Below are positions 47,384 to 57,354 of a stretch of 64,000 nucleotides of DNA, piece by piece. The stretch is taken from NCBI GenBank assembly GCA_002420185.1, contig DIHO01000006.1, positions 1 to 64,000 of the forward strand, given 5' to 3'. Numbering within the stretch: the first letter of the stretch is position 1; each line of letters starts with the position of its first letter. Source of the DNA: Opitutales bacterium UBA5694 (GTDB lineage: Bacteria; Verrucomicrobiota; Verrucomicrobiia; Opitutales; Opitutaceae). A program made the translations under genes and the position numbers. Below the pieces are notes generated by a model, which did not search any database, was not told the DNA's origin, and saw nothing but the letters and a program-made list of their open reading frames with translations.

Positions 47384-48457
47384 ATGAGTATTCTGGCGAC
47401 TCTTCAAATTATTGCGGATAAATTGGAGTGTTCAAAATCCAATATCTCACTCGCTTTGTGCAACCTCAATCAAGTCCCTCAGGGAACCAACGAGAGGAAT
47501 CAACGAGCCGCGTCGAAACTCGGATACCGCCCCAATGCGAGCAACTCCCAATCACGGGCTGAACTTAGATCGAGCCACAAGTCTAATTTTAAGGCCGAGC
47601 TGGCTCCACTCAACGCAAACGACGAGCCGAACGCCTTCACTAGTCACCCAACAATTCCTACCAACGTTCAGGGATGCTATCGACGAGCTAGTCGGTTGTG
47701 CTGTTCCTTTGTCAGCTTTTGGATACAGGAAACGACTATAACCGCTAAGCGGTTGATCCAGATTTTCAAGACGCGATACATCAAGTATCCCGTAGTCGTT
47801 GGTTTGATGGTTATCAATCAGCTAACTTCTCCGCTCAACCCGCTCTGGGAGCACTTCCCGATTGTTGTTTCTGAAGTTAGCACCCGACGCCCCCCATTGT
47901 CCAATCTTTATGTTGACCACCATAAGCTTACGCTCAGGGCTATTGAACGTCTTGTTGGATTGGGGTACAAACGTCCCACTCTTGCTTTAGACGATTCGAT
48001 CAACTTGCTAGTGGAACGCCGTGTCTCTGCCGGTCTTGAAAAAAGCCAACTCGAACCGGAAGACAAAAACCCTAGTCCGCCTTTCTTAAAATACAAGCAG
48101 ACCAAGGTAGATCCCCGAATATTTAAATCGTGGATACTCGACTCTAATCCTGACATCAATCACACGCTCTACAATAGTGTCTCGAGCTGGATTCAGGAAG
48201 TAGCCTGGCAGGTACCAGGCAATATCGGGTTTGCCCTACTCGAACGAAGACACGAAAGTCCCCAATTCTCAAGGATGGACCAACACAACGAAATAACGGG
48301 ATAGACAGCAGTCGATATGGCAATCAATCAAATCCACAATAATGAATCCGGAATCCCAGCAAATCCATACACCATACTCATTGGTGCTACCTGGGCCAGA
48401 AGCAAATCGACCCTCCCTCCTTTACGTAAGGTGAGACTCGCCAAACTAAAAGCTTAA
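47384..48457 (+). pseudogene. Decayed LacI-family regulator
   Basis: The N-terminal HTH is recognisable (IIADKLECSKSNISLALCNL, then RAASKLGYRPNA), as is part of the sugar-binding domain (YVDHHKLTLRAIERLVGLGY). Between about 47665 and 47720 the homologous residues PTFRDAIDELVGCAVPL are in the next frame. Two compensating indels therefore scramble that stretch while leaving the frame open. A TAG at 48302-48304 then interrupts DQHNEITG and TAVDMAINQIHNNESG; the frame goes on to TAA 48455-48457. It is very probably inactive. It once controlled the neighbouring sugar genes. Confidence 0.72.
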
Positions 48458-48504
48458 TCCCCGATAACTGTAAACTCCATCAATAGAGCTTTTAAAGCAG
48501 CATT

Positions 48505-49293
48505 ATGAAGAACGACACTAGTCCCTTCAATTTAACCGGCCGCACTGCCCTGATTACGGGTTCTACCCAAGGAATCGGCTTCGCGATGGCAGAAGCATTG
48601 GCGTCGGCAGGAGCGAATATCGTTCTGAACGGAACCAGCTCTCCTAAGAGCGCCCAACCATCGGTCGACGCCCTCAAAACCAGCGGCCGCGAAGTCTGGT
48701 ACTGCCAATCTGATCTATCCAAGCCCGGCTCTGCACACGTTCTCTTCAATGAAGCTGTATCATGTGCTGAACACATTGATATTCTTATATCCAACGCTTC
48801 CGTACAGAAGTTCAATTCTTTCCTGGATGTGACAGAGGAGGAAATGGACTATCAATTTGCTACAAACTTCAAATCGTCCTTCATTCTCATTCAGTGTGCG
48901 ACAGCGGCCATGCTCAAAAAAGGCTGGGGACGGATCGTGACAATCGGAAGCGTCCAAGAAGAAAACCACAATCCCGGTTTTGCCGTCTACGGTGCTCTAA
49001 AGGCCGCGCAGACTCACTTTATGAAAGGTCTCGCTAGAGCATATAGCAAAAATGGTATCACCTTTAACAATATTGCCCCCGGATTCATCGATACGAAGCG
49101 TAACACGGACTTTTTGGGTGACCCTGAAAATGTGGCTAAGATGCTCGCAAAGATACCAGCCAATCGCGTAGGCGCTCCAGAAGACTGCGGCGGTGCGGCC
49201 CTTCTCCTTTGCTCAAATGCTAGCAGCTACATCACTGGCACCAATCTCTTTGTTGACGGAGGCCTTCGGCTCAAACCCGATCCACACAGGTAG
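48505..49293 (+). CDS. SDR, gluconate-5-dehydrogenase-like
   Basis: The 262-aa classical SDR has the cofactor motif ALITGSTQGIGFAMAEAL, ILISNASVQKF in place of the usual NNAG, the Ser in VTIGSVQEE, the Tyr/Lys pair in FAVYGALKAAQTHFM and the end YITGTNLFVDGGLRL. A complete fold is predicted. It is likely to act on a sugar acid or polyol, given its place beside the LacI remnant and the 2-hydroxyacid dehydrogenase gene. It is transcribed on its own. Confidence 0.85.
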   Translation: MKNDTSPFNLTGRTALITGSTQGIGFAMAEALASAGANIVLNGTSSPKSAQPSVDALKTSGREVWYCQSDLSKPGSAHVLFNEAVSCAEHIDILISNASVQKFNSFLDVTEEEMDYQFATNFKSSFILIQCATAAMLKKGWGRIVTIGSVQEENHNPGFAVYGALKAAQTHFMKGLARAYSKNGITFNNIAPGFIDTKRNTDFLGDPENVAKMLAKIPANRVGAPEDCGGAALLLCSNASSYITGTNLFVDGGLRLKPDPHR

Positions 49294-49389
49294 AGACCTC
49301 TGCGATATAATTCAAGAAAACTGAAGGTAGCTGGCTATATCCGAGAACACGCCACACCATTTAGACGGGAACGAGGCTGCTCCTGAGGT

Positions 49390-50343
49390 CTAATTGACTC
49401 GGTTGACGATCGATCCACTCGCGAAAGCCTTCAAATTATCAGCGGACATTTGCATCAAACGTTCTCTTGCCGCTTTCGTTGCCCAGGCGATATGAGGTGT
49501 TACAAAGCAATTCTTAGAGCTCAATAGAGGGTTGTCTGGCTTTGGGGGCTCAGCCGAAAGCACATCCAAACCCGCTCCCGCAATACGCCCCGAGTTTAGG
49601 GCTTCAGCTAAAGCGTGTTCATCGATTAACTGGCCTCTTCCCGTATTCAAAATATACGCACTTGGCTTCATCTTTGAAATATTGGAGCGATTGACGATGT
49701 TCTCTGTCTCAGGTGTCAACGGAGAATGGAGCGATATAAAATCGCTTTCGGCAAAGAGTTTGTCCAGACTCTTCCAGGTAACACCATCCGGTGGAACTCG
49801 ACTTTCGTCTCGCGTAAACGCAATCACCTTCATGCCGAAACCTTGTGCGATGCGACTTACTGATTGGCCAATCTCTCCCAGCCCGATAATGCCAAAGGTC
49901 AATCCACTCAGTTCGAGAGCAGGATGCAGCCAGTAGCAGAAATCCGAGCTCGCCGACCACCCCCCTTTTCGCACATCATTCGACTGCCTAGCTAGCCGAT
50001 GGACCAAATTCAAAACGTGCGCGAACACCATTTGTGCCACCGAGTCCCGTCCATAGCCCACTACATTGCATACAGGTACTCCTTTTTCAGATGCGGCATC
50101 AATATCGACGATATTCACACCGGTGGCCGTCACTCCAATGTACTTTAGATTATCCGCTCCCTCTATAGCTTGGGACGATACAATTGCTTTGTTCGTGATT
50201 AGCACATCGCAGTCGAGCGATCGTTCTATCACTTGCTCCGGCGATGAGCGCTCGTAAACAACCACCTCCCCTAATTCCTCAAAAGCCTTCCAACTAAGGT
50301 CACCGGGATTTAGAGTATGCCCATCTAGAATAACGATTTTCAT
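49390..50343 (-). CDS. D-2-hydroxyacid dehydrogenase (glycerate dehydrogenase-like)
   Basis: The 317-aa NAD-dependent enzyme of the D-isomer-specific 2-hydroxyacid dehydrogenase family has the Rossmann motif FGIIGLGEIGQSVSRIAQ. The catalytic set is complete: Arg in YILNTGRGQLID, Glu in LDVLSAEPPKPDNPL and His in CFVTPHIAWATKAARERL. It reduces hydroxypyruvate, glyoxylate or similar 2-keto acids. In this locus, reduction or oxidation of a sugar-acid breakdown product is plausible. The gene is convergent with the SDR and 37 bp upstream of a broken SDR in the reading direction. Confidence 0.9.
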   Translation of the reverse strand: MKIVILDGHTLNPGDLSWKAFEELGEVVVYERSSPEQVIERSLDCDVLITNKAIVSSQAIEGADNLKYIGVTATGVNIVDIDAASEKGVPVCNVVGYGRDSVAQMVFAHVLNLVHRLARQSNDVRKGGWSASSDFCYWLHPALELSGLTFGIIGLGEIGQSVSRIAQGFGMKVIAFTRDESRVPPDGVTWKSLDKLFAESDFISLHSPLTPETENIVNRSNISKMKPSAYILNTGRGQLIDEHALAEALNSGRIAGAGLDVLSAEPPKPDNPLLSSKNCFVTPHIAWATKAARERLMQMSADNLKAFASGSIVNRVN

Positions 50344-50379
50344 ATGTTCGATCAGTTGAGGACTCTTTGTTTTATTCCG

Positions 50380-50690
50380 TTACTTGGCCGTCCAACCACC
50401 ATCAATCGTAAAGGCACCCCCCATACCATAGGAAGAGGCATCAGACGAGAGAAACAAAGCCAGTCCCCCGATCTCAGTGAGATCACCCCATCGGTTTAAG
50501 GGAATCTTTGAAACGAAATTCTGATATTTCTCAGGATCATCCAAAAGCGGAAGGTTCATCTCTGTACTAAAAGGTCCAGGTAAAATCGCATTGGCCGTGA
50601 TCTTATGTGGGGCCCATCCTATCGCCAAAGCCCGCGTCATATTTCAGACCGCACCCTTACTGTTAGCACTTTCCGCATTGCAAACCGGGC
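50380..50690 (-). pseudogene. 3' fragment of an SDR gene with an internal stop
   Basis: The C-terminal third of a gluconate-5-dehydrogenase-like SDR remains: NSKGAV, a TGA at 50644-50646, then NMTRALAIGWAPHKITANAI with LPGPFSTEMN and GGAFTIDGGWTAK. Everything upstream is missing; the divergent dapF gene starts 30 bp away. The open part (86 codons from 50640) looks intact only because it lies after the stop. It sits next to the hydroxyacid dehydrogenase, as a former operon partner. Confidence 0.75.
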
Positions 50691-50719
50691 CTGAATCGTT
50701 TCCCTCTTAATCGAGATTC

Positions 50720-51529
50720 ATGGAAATCGCGTTTACAAAAATGCATGGGGCCGGAAACGACTTCGTAATGATCGAGAATCTAGACGGATCTATCGAGCTA
50801 TCAACCGAGCAAGTAGCTCGAATGTGTAACCGTCGTCTTGGGATCGGTGCAGACGGTCTCATCCTACTCAACCCTCCGCAGGCCGACGACACAGATGCCA
50901 CTATGATCTACTATAACGCCGACGGCGGTCGGGTAGACATGTGTGGAAATGGGGCCAGATGCTTTACTTCTTTCGCGCTCCAAAACGGCGTCGGAAATGA
51001 CGAGTCGATTTCTTTTTTGACAGACGCAGGTCCCATGAAAGCATCCGCCAGTGATGGATTATTCACGATCAATATGACGCCTGTCCACTCCATCGAGCTC
51101 GACCAGGAATTGGACACAGAGCACGGATCATACAACTTTGACTTCATGAACACTGGAGTTGAGCATGTCGTAGTCTTCAGTGACGCAATCGACCGTATCG
51201 ACATCGTGCCTGAGGGCAGTGCCATTCGCTATCACTCTAGATTCCCGAAGGGGACAAACGTCAATTTTGCAGAAATACAGAACGACGGTGTCATCAAGGT
51301 CCGAACGTACGAGCGGGGTGTCGAAGACGAAACACTCGCCTGCGGCACAGGGGTTACTGCAGTAGCGATTGCCGCGAACCTTACCAAGAATCAACAGTTT
51401 CCCATCTCAGTACTTGTACGCGGTGGTGATACGCTATCGGTCGATTTCCCCAGGGAGGGAAACAATATCTCCAACATCACCCTAACAGGTCCGGCCAAGA
51501 TAGTCTTCCGAGGCAAAATCCAAATCTAG
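50720..51529 (+). CDS. dapF: Diaminopimelate epimerase
   Basis: The 269-aa enzyme converts LL- to meso-diaminopimelate in the lysine and peptidoglycan pathway. The two catalytic cysteines are C75 in DMCGNGARCF and C208 in TLACGTGVTAVA, and the start MEIAFTKMHGAGNDFVMIE is typical. Length and all blocks match the family, so it is intact. The 3' end overlaps the convergent pyrD by 4 bp. A broken SDR gene lies divergently upstream, leaving only a short promoter region. Confidence 0.95.
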   Translation: MEIAFTKMHGAGNDFVMIENLDGSIELSTEQVARMCNRRLGIGADGLILLNPPQADDTDATMIYYNADGGRVDMCGNGARCFTSFALQNGVGNDESISFLTDAGPMKASASDGLFTINMTPVHSIELDQELDTEHGSYNFDFMNTGVEHVVVFSDAIDRIDIVPEGSAIRYHSRFPKGTNVNFAEIQNDGVIKVRTYERGVEDETLACGTGVTAVAIAANLTKNQQFPISVLVRGGDTLSVDFPREGNNISNITLTGPAKIVFRGKIQI

Positions 51530-52584
51530 TCCTGAAGCGATTCAGCCAAGCTCCTCGCAATCCGCTTCCCGAGAAAAGGTCCCTCGTAAACCATACCTGT
51601 ATATATCTGCACTAAGGACGCCCCTGCATCGATTTTCCGCTTAGCGGTATCCGGGTTTACAATACCCCCGACCCCAATGATGGGTAGTTTCCCATTAGTT
51701 TGACTGAATATTCGAGAAATGATCTCCGTTGATTTCCTCTCGACAGGCTCGCCGCTGATTCCACCCGCTTCATTTAGGCTTTCCAAAGGACCTCCTCCAG
51801 CCATCGTTGTATTGGTCGCAACAATACCATCGAGACCCATGTCCGTCAGAATCTGCAAAATACCATCCAATTGGAGTTCGCTCAGGTCTGGGGCTATTTT
51901 CAGTAGAATCGGCCTTCGCCCGTCTCCGTTTTCTTCACGCTCCAAGTTCAGCTTGCACAACTCGCTTAACAATTCTCTCAATCGCGATTCTTCCTGCAGT
52001 TTCCGTAGATCTGGAGTGTTCGGGCTACTCACGTTCACCACGAGATAGTCGGCTAATCCCGCCAAAGTCTTAAAGGACCGGCGGTAGTCCTCCACGGCCT
52101 CTTCCAATGGAGCAATTTTCGACTTCCCAATATTGATTCCAAGTGGAATGCCTCGTCGCCCCGGACCCGGCATCTCCGAGAGCCGTTCCGCCACAGCATA
52201 GGCTCCATCATTGTTGAAACCCATACGATTCAACAGAGCTCCTTCTTCTGGGAAGCGAAACATTCTCGGCTTTGGATTACCTGGCTGGGCCCGTGCCGTT
52301 ACCGTACCAATCTCCACGTGACCGAATCCCAGTGCTTCAAAGGCCGCCCAGCAAACCGCGTTTTTATCGAAACCAGCCGCCAGACCCACCCGATTCGGAA
52401 ACTCTATTCCAAAAAGAGACACAGGCTTTTTTTCCTGTGGAAGTCGGTTCCACGCCACCATTACCGGTCTCAGGCCGGGCGTTCCGGCCAGTAGAGTCAA
52501 CGCATCCACCGCGAGCTCGTGTGCCTTTTCCGGATCCAATCGAAATAGCAATGGTTTGAGAAAGCTCTTATACAAAACGCTCAT
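51526..52584 (-). CDS. pyrD: Dihydroorotate dehydrogenase (quinone), class 2
   Basis: From ATG 52584 the product is 352 aa; an in-frame ATG at 52659 would add 25 residues (with CSSN) that do not match family N-termini, which start with a short membrane-associating helix like MSVLYKSFLKPLLFRLDPE. The FMN and orotate blocks are GLAAGFDKNAVCW, VEIGTVTARAQPGNPKPR, NVSSPNTPDLR (catalytic Ser region), LLKIAPDLSE and NTTMAGGGPLESLNEAGGIS. It oxidises dihydroorotate to orotate, feeding electrons to the quinone pool at the inner membrane. It converges with dapF. Confidence 0.94.
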   Translation of the reverse strand: MSVLYKSFLKPLLFRLDPEKAHELAVDALTLLAGTPGLRPVMVAWNRLPQEKKPVSLFGIEFPNRVGLAAGFDKNAVCWAAFEALGFGHVEIGTVTARAQPGNPKPRMFRFPEEGALLNRMGFNNDGAYAVAERLSEMPGPGRRGIPLGINIGKSKIAPLEEAVEDYRRSFKTLAGLADYLVVNVSSPNTPDLRKLQEESRLRELLSELCKLNLEREENGDGRRPILLKIAPDLSELQLDGILQILTDMGLDGIVATNTTMAGGGPLESLNEAGGISGEPVERKSTEIISRIFSQTNGKLPIIGVGGIVNPDTAKRKIDAGASLVQIYTGMVYEGPFLGKRIARSLAESLQD

Positions 52585-52847
52585 ATTAGACGAGCAAGCC
52601 AACAGATAGACCGATTCATGGAAAGAAAAATTCGCACCAATCCAATTGGAAGCAAACAAAGCGTTATTTTTGGATTTAACAATAATGGGGACCTAATCAT
52701 TGCCGATTCGCTTGGCATATCCAAATACTGATGACGCTATATCGCGATTTGGTTAAATTTCAGTAGAAAAAACCCAGAAAACCAAAATTCTCAAATATTT
52801 GGACGATCATTAGTTGACTTACCGTGAACACCCGTTTTTTGGTGATC

Positions 52848-52858
52848 GTGGGAGGAAG
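52848..52858 (+). promoter_or_regulatory. Ribosome-binding site that decides the start of the acidic protein
   Basis: The purine run GTGGGAGGAAG includes a GGAGG core 5-10 bases before the ATG at 52862. It favours that ATG over a TTG 16 codons upstream. Confidence 0.55.
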
Positions 52859-52861
52859 ATC

Positions 52862-53593
52862 ATGCCAAACGCTACAAATCAGATTGAATGGTGCACCGTC
52901 AAGTTGGGAGAAGACATGAATTGGTGGGTGATGGAAGTCAGCGACGACATCCACTGGGACGTCGATGGGCTCAGCATCATCGATCCACGCCAAGTTTCCC
53001 ACCTCATCGACCTCGCCGAACCACTGCGGGAGTACAAGTTCGATCAGGACATCATGGACCGTGCCTTTATCACATTCAAAATCCAAAAGGATCTGGGTGA
53101 CGGACTCGTACGCCTTGTAAGGACAAAGGAGAGCTTTTTTGATACCGATGAACCGCTTTTCGGACTGCCCGATGTAGTTGACGAGATAAATGGCCCTTAT
53201 GCTGACTTTCTCAACCACATCACTCGAATCCGCGTAAACATTCTTAACGACATAATCGATTTCGAACAAGCATTCACCATCGACGAGTTGGAAGAGGAAC
53301 TTCGGGAGGAAGAAAACAACAATTTAATCGAAGGGCGTGCCGTGCACATGTTCAATGAAGTCACAAACATCATGGAGTATGTTCCCGCTGGATGGGAGCT
53401 CGATGAAGATGACGTTGAGGAAAAAGAGGATGAAATCGATGAATTACCCGACATCGACGACGAGGAGGCCAAAAAAATAAGCGAAAGCGAAAATCTCAAG
53501 TGGGAGGAAGACGAGACGGAAGCGGAGAACGAGGATTCTTACCAAGGCGGTCCTCCTGACGAGGGGGAAGAGGCGGAGCAGAAAAAAGTCTAG
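52862..53593 (+). CDS. Hypothetical protein with a highly acidic C-terminal tail
   Basis: From ATG 52862 the product is 243 aa. The first 160 residues look folded (EWCTVKLGEDMNWWVMEVSD, then VSHLIDLAEPLREYKFDQD). The last 60 or more residues are almost wholly Asp/Glu (WELDEDDVEEKEDEIDELPD), followed by a Gly/Pro end. There is no signal peptide or membrane segment. The family is not recognised. The gene is monocistronic between pyrD and hemB and appears intact. Acidic tails of this kind often bind basic proteins or RNA-associated partners, but nothing specific can be claimed. Confidence 0.75.
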   Translation: MPNATNQIEWCTVKLGEDMNWWVMEVSDDIHWDVDGLSIIDPRQVSHLIDLAEPLREYKFDQDIMDRAFITFKIQKDLGDGLVRLVRTKESFFDTDEPLFGLPDVVDEINGPYADFLNHITRIRVNILNDIIDFEQAFTIDELEEELREEENNNLIEGRAVHMFNEVTNIMEYVPAGWELDEDDVEEKEDEIDELPDIDDEEAKKISESENLKWEEDETEAENEDSYQGGPPDEGEEAEQKKV

Positions 53594-53668
53594 TGAACCG
53601 CCCCCTTTGCTGTAACCGAAAGCGATCCCATTACGGTCGCGTTTTTTAGCCCTGAGTCCCGAGACTGC

Positions 53669-54694
53669 CTAATCCAGTTTGTCAGCTACTTCTCGTGCAA
53701 AGTAGGTCAGCACTAGGTCTGCTCCCGCTCGCTTGATCGCCAAAAGTGATTCATCCCTACTTTTCTCGTAGTCGAGCCATCCCAATTGAGACGCCGCATG
53801 GATCTGAGCATATTCTCCAGAGACTTGATAGGCCGCCAGTGGCAAGGCAGACGCCTTCCGCAAATCACGAATTATATCCAGATAAGGACCCGCAGGCTTG
53901 ACCATCAGGAAGTCCGCACCCTCTTCCTCATCCAAAAGTGCATCCGCAATTGCCTCGCGCCGGTTGGCCGGATTGAGTTGATAGGTCTTTTTGTTAAGCA
54001 TAGTAGTCCCAGCAGCACCAGCGCTGCCCACCGCTTCACGGAAAGGACCATAAAAGGCTGAGGCAAATTTCGCCGAATAAGCCATAATCGCGGTGTTGGT
54101 GAAACCTGCTTCGTCCAATATCTCCCGTATCGCACCCACTCGCCCATCCATCATATCGGAGGGGGCCACGATATCGACCCCCGCAATTGCCTGATGCACG
54201 GCCATCTGGCACAATCTCTCAACCGTTTCATCGTTGAGAACGTAATCCCCAGCCGCATTCAACACGCCATCATGCCCATGCGATGTATACGGATCTAGGG
54301 CCGCATCCGTGATCACTGCAATCTCCGGAACCGAATTCTTGATCGCTTTCACGGTCCGCAAAACGAGTCCATCTGGATTCCCTGCCTCGGAACCCACGTC
54401 ATCCTTCAATGAGGGATCGATGCTAGGAAACAAAGCTACCGCCCGTACTCCGACATCAGCTAGTTCTCGGCACTCCTGCACCAGATCCTTTACACTTCGT
54501 CGAAAAACCCCCGGCATGCTGCCGACAGGCTCTTTGGGTCCGTCCCCATCGATTACGAAAAGGGGTGCGATCAAGTCCTCCCTTCTCAGCCAGCTTTCCT
54601 GCGTCAAAGCCCGTAAAGCTTGCGTGCGGCGGATCCGTCTGGGCCGCCTCTCTAAATCTAGCTTGAAATCTTCGGTATGATCAGGATCGTTCAT
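53669..54694 (-). CDS. hemB: Porphobilinogen synthase (ALA dehydratase)
   Basis: The 341-aa enzyme condenses two 5-aminolevulinate molecules to porphobilinogen for haem and tetrapyrrole synthesis. Active-site lysines are K209 in AYSAKFASAFYGPF and K266 in LMVKPAGPYLDII. The metal region reads DAALDPYTSHGHDG (130-143) without the three cysteines of the zinc enzymes, so it is the magnesium-type variant common in bacteria. Intact, full length and cytoplasmic. It is divergent from cysS, with about 200 bp between the starts. Confidence 0.95.
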   Translation of the reverse strand: MNDPDHTEDFKLDLERRPRRIRRTQALRALTQESWLRREDLIAPLFVIDGDGPKEPVGSMPGVFRRSVKDLVQECRELADVGVRAVALFPSIDPSLKDDVGSEAGNPDGLVLRTVKAIKNSVPEIAVITDAALDPYTSHGHDGVLNAAGDYVLNDETVERLCQMAVHQAIAGVDIVAPSDMMDGRVGAIREILDEAGFTNTAIMAYSAKFASAFYGPFREAVGSAGAAGTTMLNKKTYQLNPANRREAIADALLDEEEGADFLMVKPAGPYLDIIRDLRKASALPLAAYQVSGEYAQIHAASQLGWLDYEKSRDESLLAIKRAGADLVLTYFAREVADKLD

Positions 54695-54893
54695 GTCAGA
54701 CTACTTGGCAAAATGCAGTTTCTTATAACAACACGCAAAGCGGAAGAACTCTCAAAGGCAAGAGTTTGCGAAGATCCTCCTGCCAAGACCTAATTCTAGC
54801 CCCTATGGCCTTAGGATGATTCGGCCTAGGCATTTACGCACTTTGCCCAGCAAGGTCCACTTCCCCGAGGATCGTCCAATTTCCAACCGTTCT

Positions 54894-56339
54894 ATGATGT
54901 CAAACGTCTTTTTTCACAACACACTCACTCGAAAAGTGGAGCCCATCCAGCCGTCTAGAGGAAATCTGGTCGGCATGTACTGTTGCGGCCCTACTGTGTA
55001 TGCCCAAGCCCATATCGGAAACTTTCGTACCTTTCTTTCCCAAGACGTTATGAGACGGACATTACAGATTGCCGGGTTAAAGGTAATCCATGTCCGCAAC
55101 GTGACTGATGTTGACGACAAAACAATCGCAAAATCGCGTGAAGAGGGCAAACCCCTGCATGAAGTTACAGAGCATTGGACGAAGGTCTTCCATCGCGATT
55201 GTGAACGATTCAACATGCTCAAACCTCAGATTGAACCTCGAGCGACCGAACACATCCAGGAACAAATCGATATGATTTCCACCCTTATGGATCAGGGCCA
55301 CGCCTACGCCACTGACGATGGCAGTGTCTACTTTAGACTGTCTTCATTTGAGAATTACGGGAAGCTATCGCGACTCAAAGAACGCGAATTGGCCACGAGT
55401 GCCGCAGGCTCCCCAATGAACGACAGCGACGAATACGAACGCGACTCCATGGCCGATTTCGTAATGTGGAAAAGTCGAAAGGAAGGCGACGGGGATGTTT
55501 TCTGGGAAAGCCCGTGGGGACAGGGTCGACCGGGTTGGCATTTGGAATGCTCTGCGATGGCGATGAAATATTTAGGCTCCAACCTGGATATTCATTCAGG
55601 GGGCGAGGATCTCATTTTCCCTCATCACGAAAACGAGATCGCTCAAAGCGAATGTAGCTGCAACTCACAATTTTTCAAATACTGGATACACTGTGCCCAC
55701 TTGCTCGTGGAGGGCGGAAAAATGTCCAAAAGACTAAATAATTTTTACACCGTAGATGACATTGAGAAAAAGGGCTTTCCACCGGTCGTATTGCGATACG
55801 CGCTCACCAGTGGTGCCTATCGACAGACCATTAACTTCACCATGGATTCGCTCCATGCGTCGCAAAGTGCCCTGGGGCGGCTGAAAAGATTCTCCGACGA
55901 CATTCTTGGAGCTTCGGGTTTCAAGCGTGCCGCACTGCTAAAGGCGATTGAAAAAGGCAAGCATCTGGGGGACGATTGGGGGGTGTTCGCCGCTGCCTGG
56001 AAAAAGTTATCCAATGATCTAAATATTCCTGCGGCCCTCGGCTCCATATTCACAGCCATTAAATCAGTGAGGATTGAGGAGCTGGATCCCGAAGCAGCAG
56101 CCAAGTACGCCATCTCTTATCACAATCTCATATACGCCTTAGGCTACGATCTAGATCAATTTATCGCTAAGAAGGTGAGAGTCGACGCTCCAGAAGAAAT
56201 CAAGAAGCTCGCCTTCGAGAGATGGGAAGCGAGACAGTCGAAAGACTGGGCGACCTCAGATCAACTCAGGAATGCGTTGCAAAAGCAGGGATGGAAGATC
56301 CTGGACAAGAAAGACGGATACGTACTGGAGCCAATGTAA
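54894..56339 (+). CDS. cysS: Cysteinyl-tRNA synthetase
   Basis: From the ATG pair at 54894 the product is about 480 aa; the frame is open 26 codons further up, but those residues are not family-like. It charges tRNA-Cys. Zinc and class I signatures are present: YCCGPTVYAQAHIGNFRTF (HIGH-type HIGN), WHLECSAMAM, PHHENEIAQSE and GGKMSKRLNNF (KMSKS-type). The C-terminal DALR-like anticodon region ends KILDKKDGYVLEPM. It is intact and transcribed away from hemB. A short basic motif follows, then a gap of about 1 kb. Confidence 0.95.
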   Translation: MMSNVFFHNTLTRKVEPIQPSRGNLVGMYCCGPTVYAQAHIGNFRTFLSQDVMRRTLQIAGLKVIHVRNVTDVDDKTIAKSREEGKPLHEVTEHWTKVFHRDCERFNMLKPQIEPRATEHIQEQIDMISTLMDQGHAYATDDGSVYFRLSSFENYGKLSRLKERELATSAAGSPMNDSDEYERDSMADFVMWKSRKEGDGDVFWESPWGQGRPGWHLECSAMAMKYLGSNLDIHSGGEDLIFPHHENEIAQSECSCNSQFFKYWIHCAHLLVEGGKMSKRLNNFYTVDDIEKKGFPPVVLRYALTSGAYRQTINFTMDSLHASQSALGRLKRFSDDILGASGFKRAALLKAIEKGKHLGDDWGVFAAAWKKLSNDLNIPAALGSIFTAIKSVRIEELDPEAAAKYAISYHNLIYALGYDLDQFIAKKVRVDAPEEIKKLAFERWEARQSKDWATSDQLRNALQKQGWKILDKKDGYVLEPM

Positions 56340-57354
56340 GAAGATCCTAGAAAGAACGTTTCCGTCTCCCGGACTCGGGATTGCTCGAGTCGCTTTCCAC
56401 TGCGAAAGGTACCATAGGCCCTTCTAGGGTTGTATAGGTTTCTAAGTTCCTCGACCATTGGAGAGCTCCCAATTCCGTTCAAACGAGCTGGCAACGGCCC
56501 CCAACCTATTCCCATTGTAAGCTAAAGAAGCAACTAAGCGGATTGGGTACTTTAAGCGATACCGTTACCCCAAGGTAATCAATGATGGCGTTTAGGAGTT
56601 CGAGCTGAATTATTCCTACTATCAGGTCAACTGGGTTTCCAAAAACCGCAATTTTTTCAAGGCCGTAAGCCTACCTAGCGGGGGTCGCCCCAGCGCCAAA
56701 CACCAAGTAGGGCGAGTCCCGATAATTCATGACACCCACGGAAACGGTCTGCGTCAATTTTCCCAAGCCTCCACAATTCAATATAAGATTGTAGTTCGAG
56801 TTGTTTGTAAACACGCATCCATAGATGCCTCAGTTTGAAAGTCCTGATTGTAAAAACACACTGTCCCGTCTAAATGAAGGGCGAGGCTCCCATTGATATT
56901 CCCAATGCTTATCGAAACCGAGTTCGCCTCGCTGACCGCCCACGTGTCGACGTAGATTTCAATATCGTACACGGTCACTTTTGGCACTTGATTTTCGGCC
57001 GAATTGAAACCCTCTCGGTCTTTAGGAACGCCCCATTCCAATATCGCTCCTTCTAATACGAGAGAAAACAGGATTGAAAGCACAACGCTGAGCTGAATTA
57101 AATTACACGTGACTAGAATTTTACGATTACATGAGTTACTTCATCCTACACTGCTCAGCCTTCAGGCAATGAAGCTTTTTCACTTCATATTCAGATAAAA
57201 ATAGCCGCTACCAAATCAGTTCCAGCAACCCGGACCCCGCCCAACTAAAACCAAATGAATTTCGTGGTTCACATTTTCCATCTTTCGTGAAAGTTCATGA
57301 CTTTAACAGCATCAACCGTAACTACTTTCTTTTTGCTTTGGAAAAATAGCGCAC
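56340..57354. other. About 1 kb with at most one doubtful minus-strand frame
   Basis: A 101-codon frame on the minus strand (57083 to 56778, GTG start) has a hydrophobic start (VLSILFSLVLEG) and a beta-rich continuation (VTVYDIEIYVDTWAV, NSVSISIGNINGSLALHLDG), as in secreted proteins, but no ribosome-binding site or family. It may be another relic. The remainder has weak GC-rich inverted repeats near 56660-56715 and otherwise nothing supportable. The last part must contain the thrS promoter. Confidence 0.35.

Noticed and set aside
53197..53499. Ser-rich minus-strand frame of 100 codons
   Set aside because: It is the antisense of the Asp/Glu-rich tail of the acidic protein, which yields Ser/Phe runs as an artefact.
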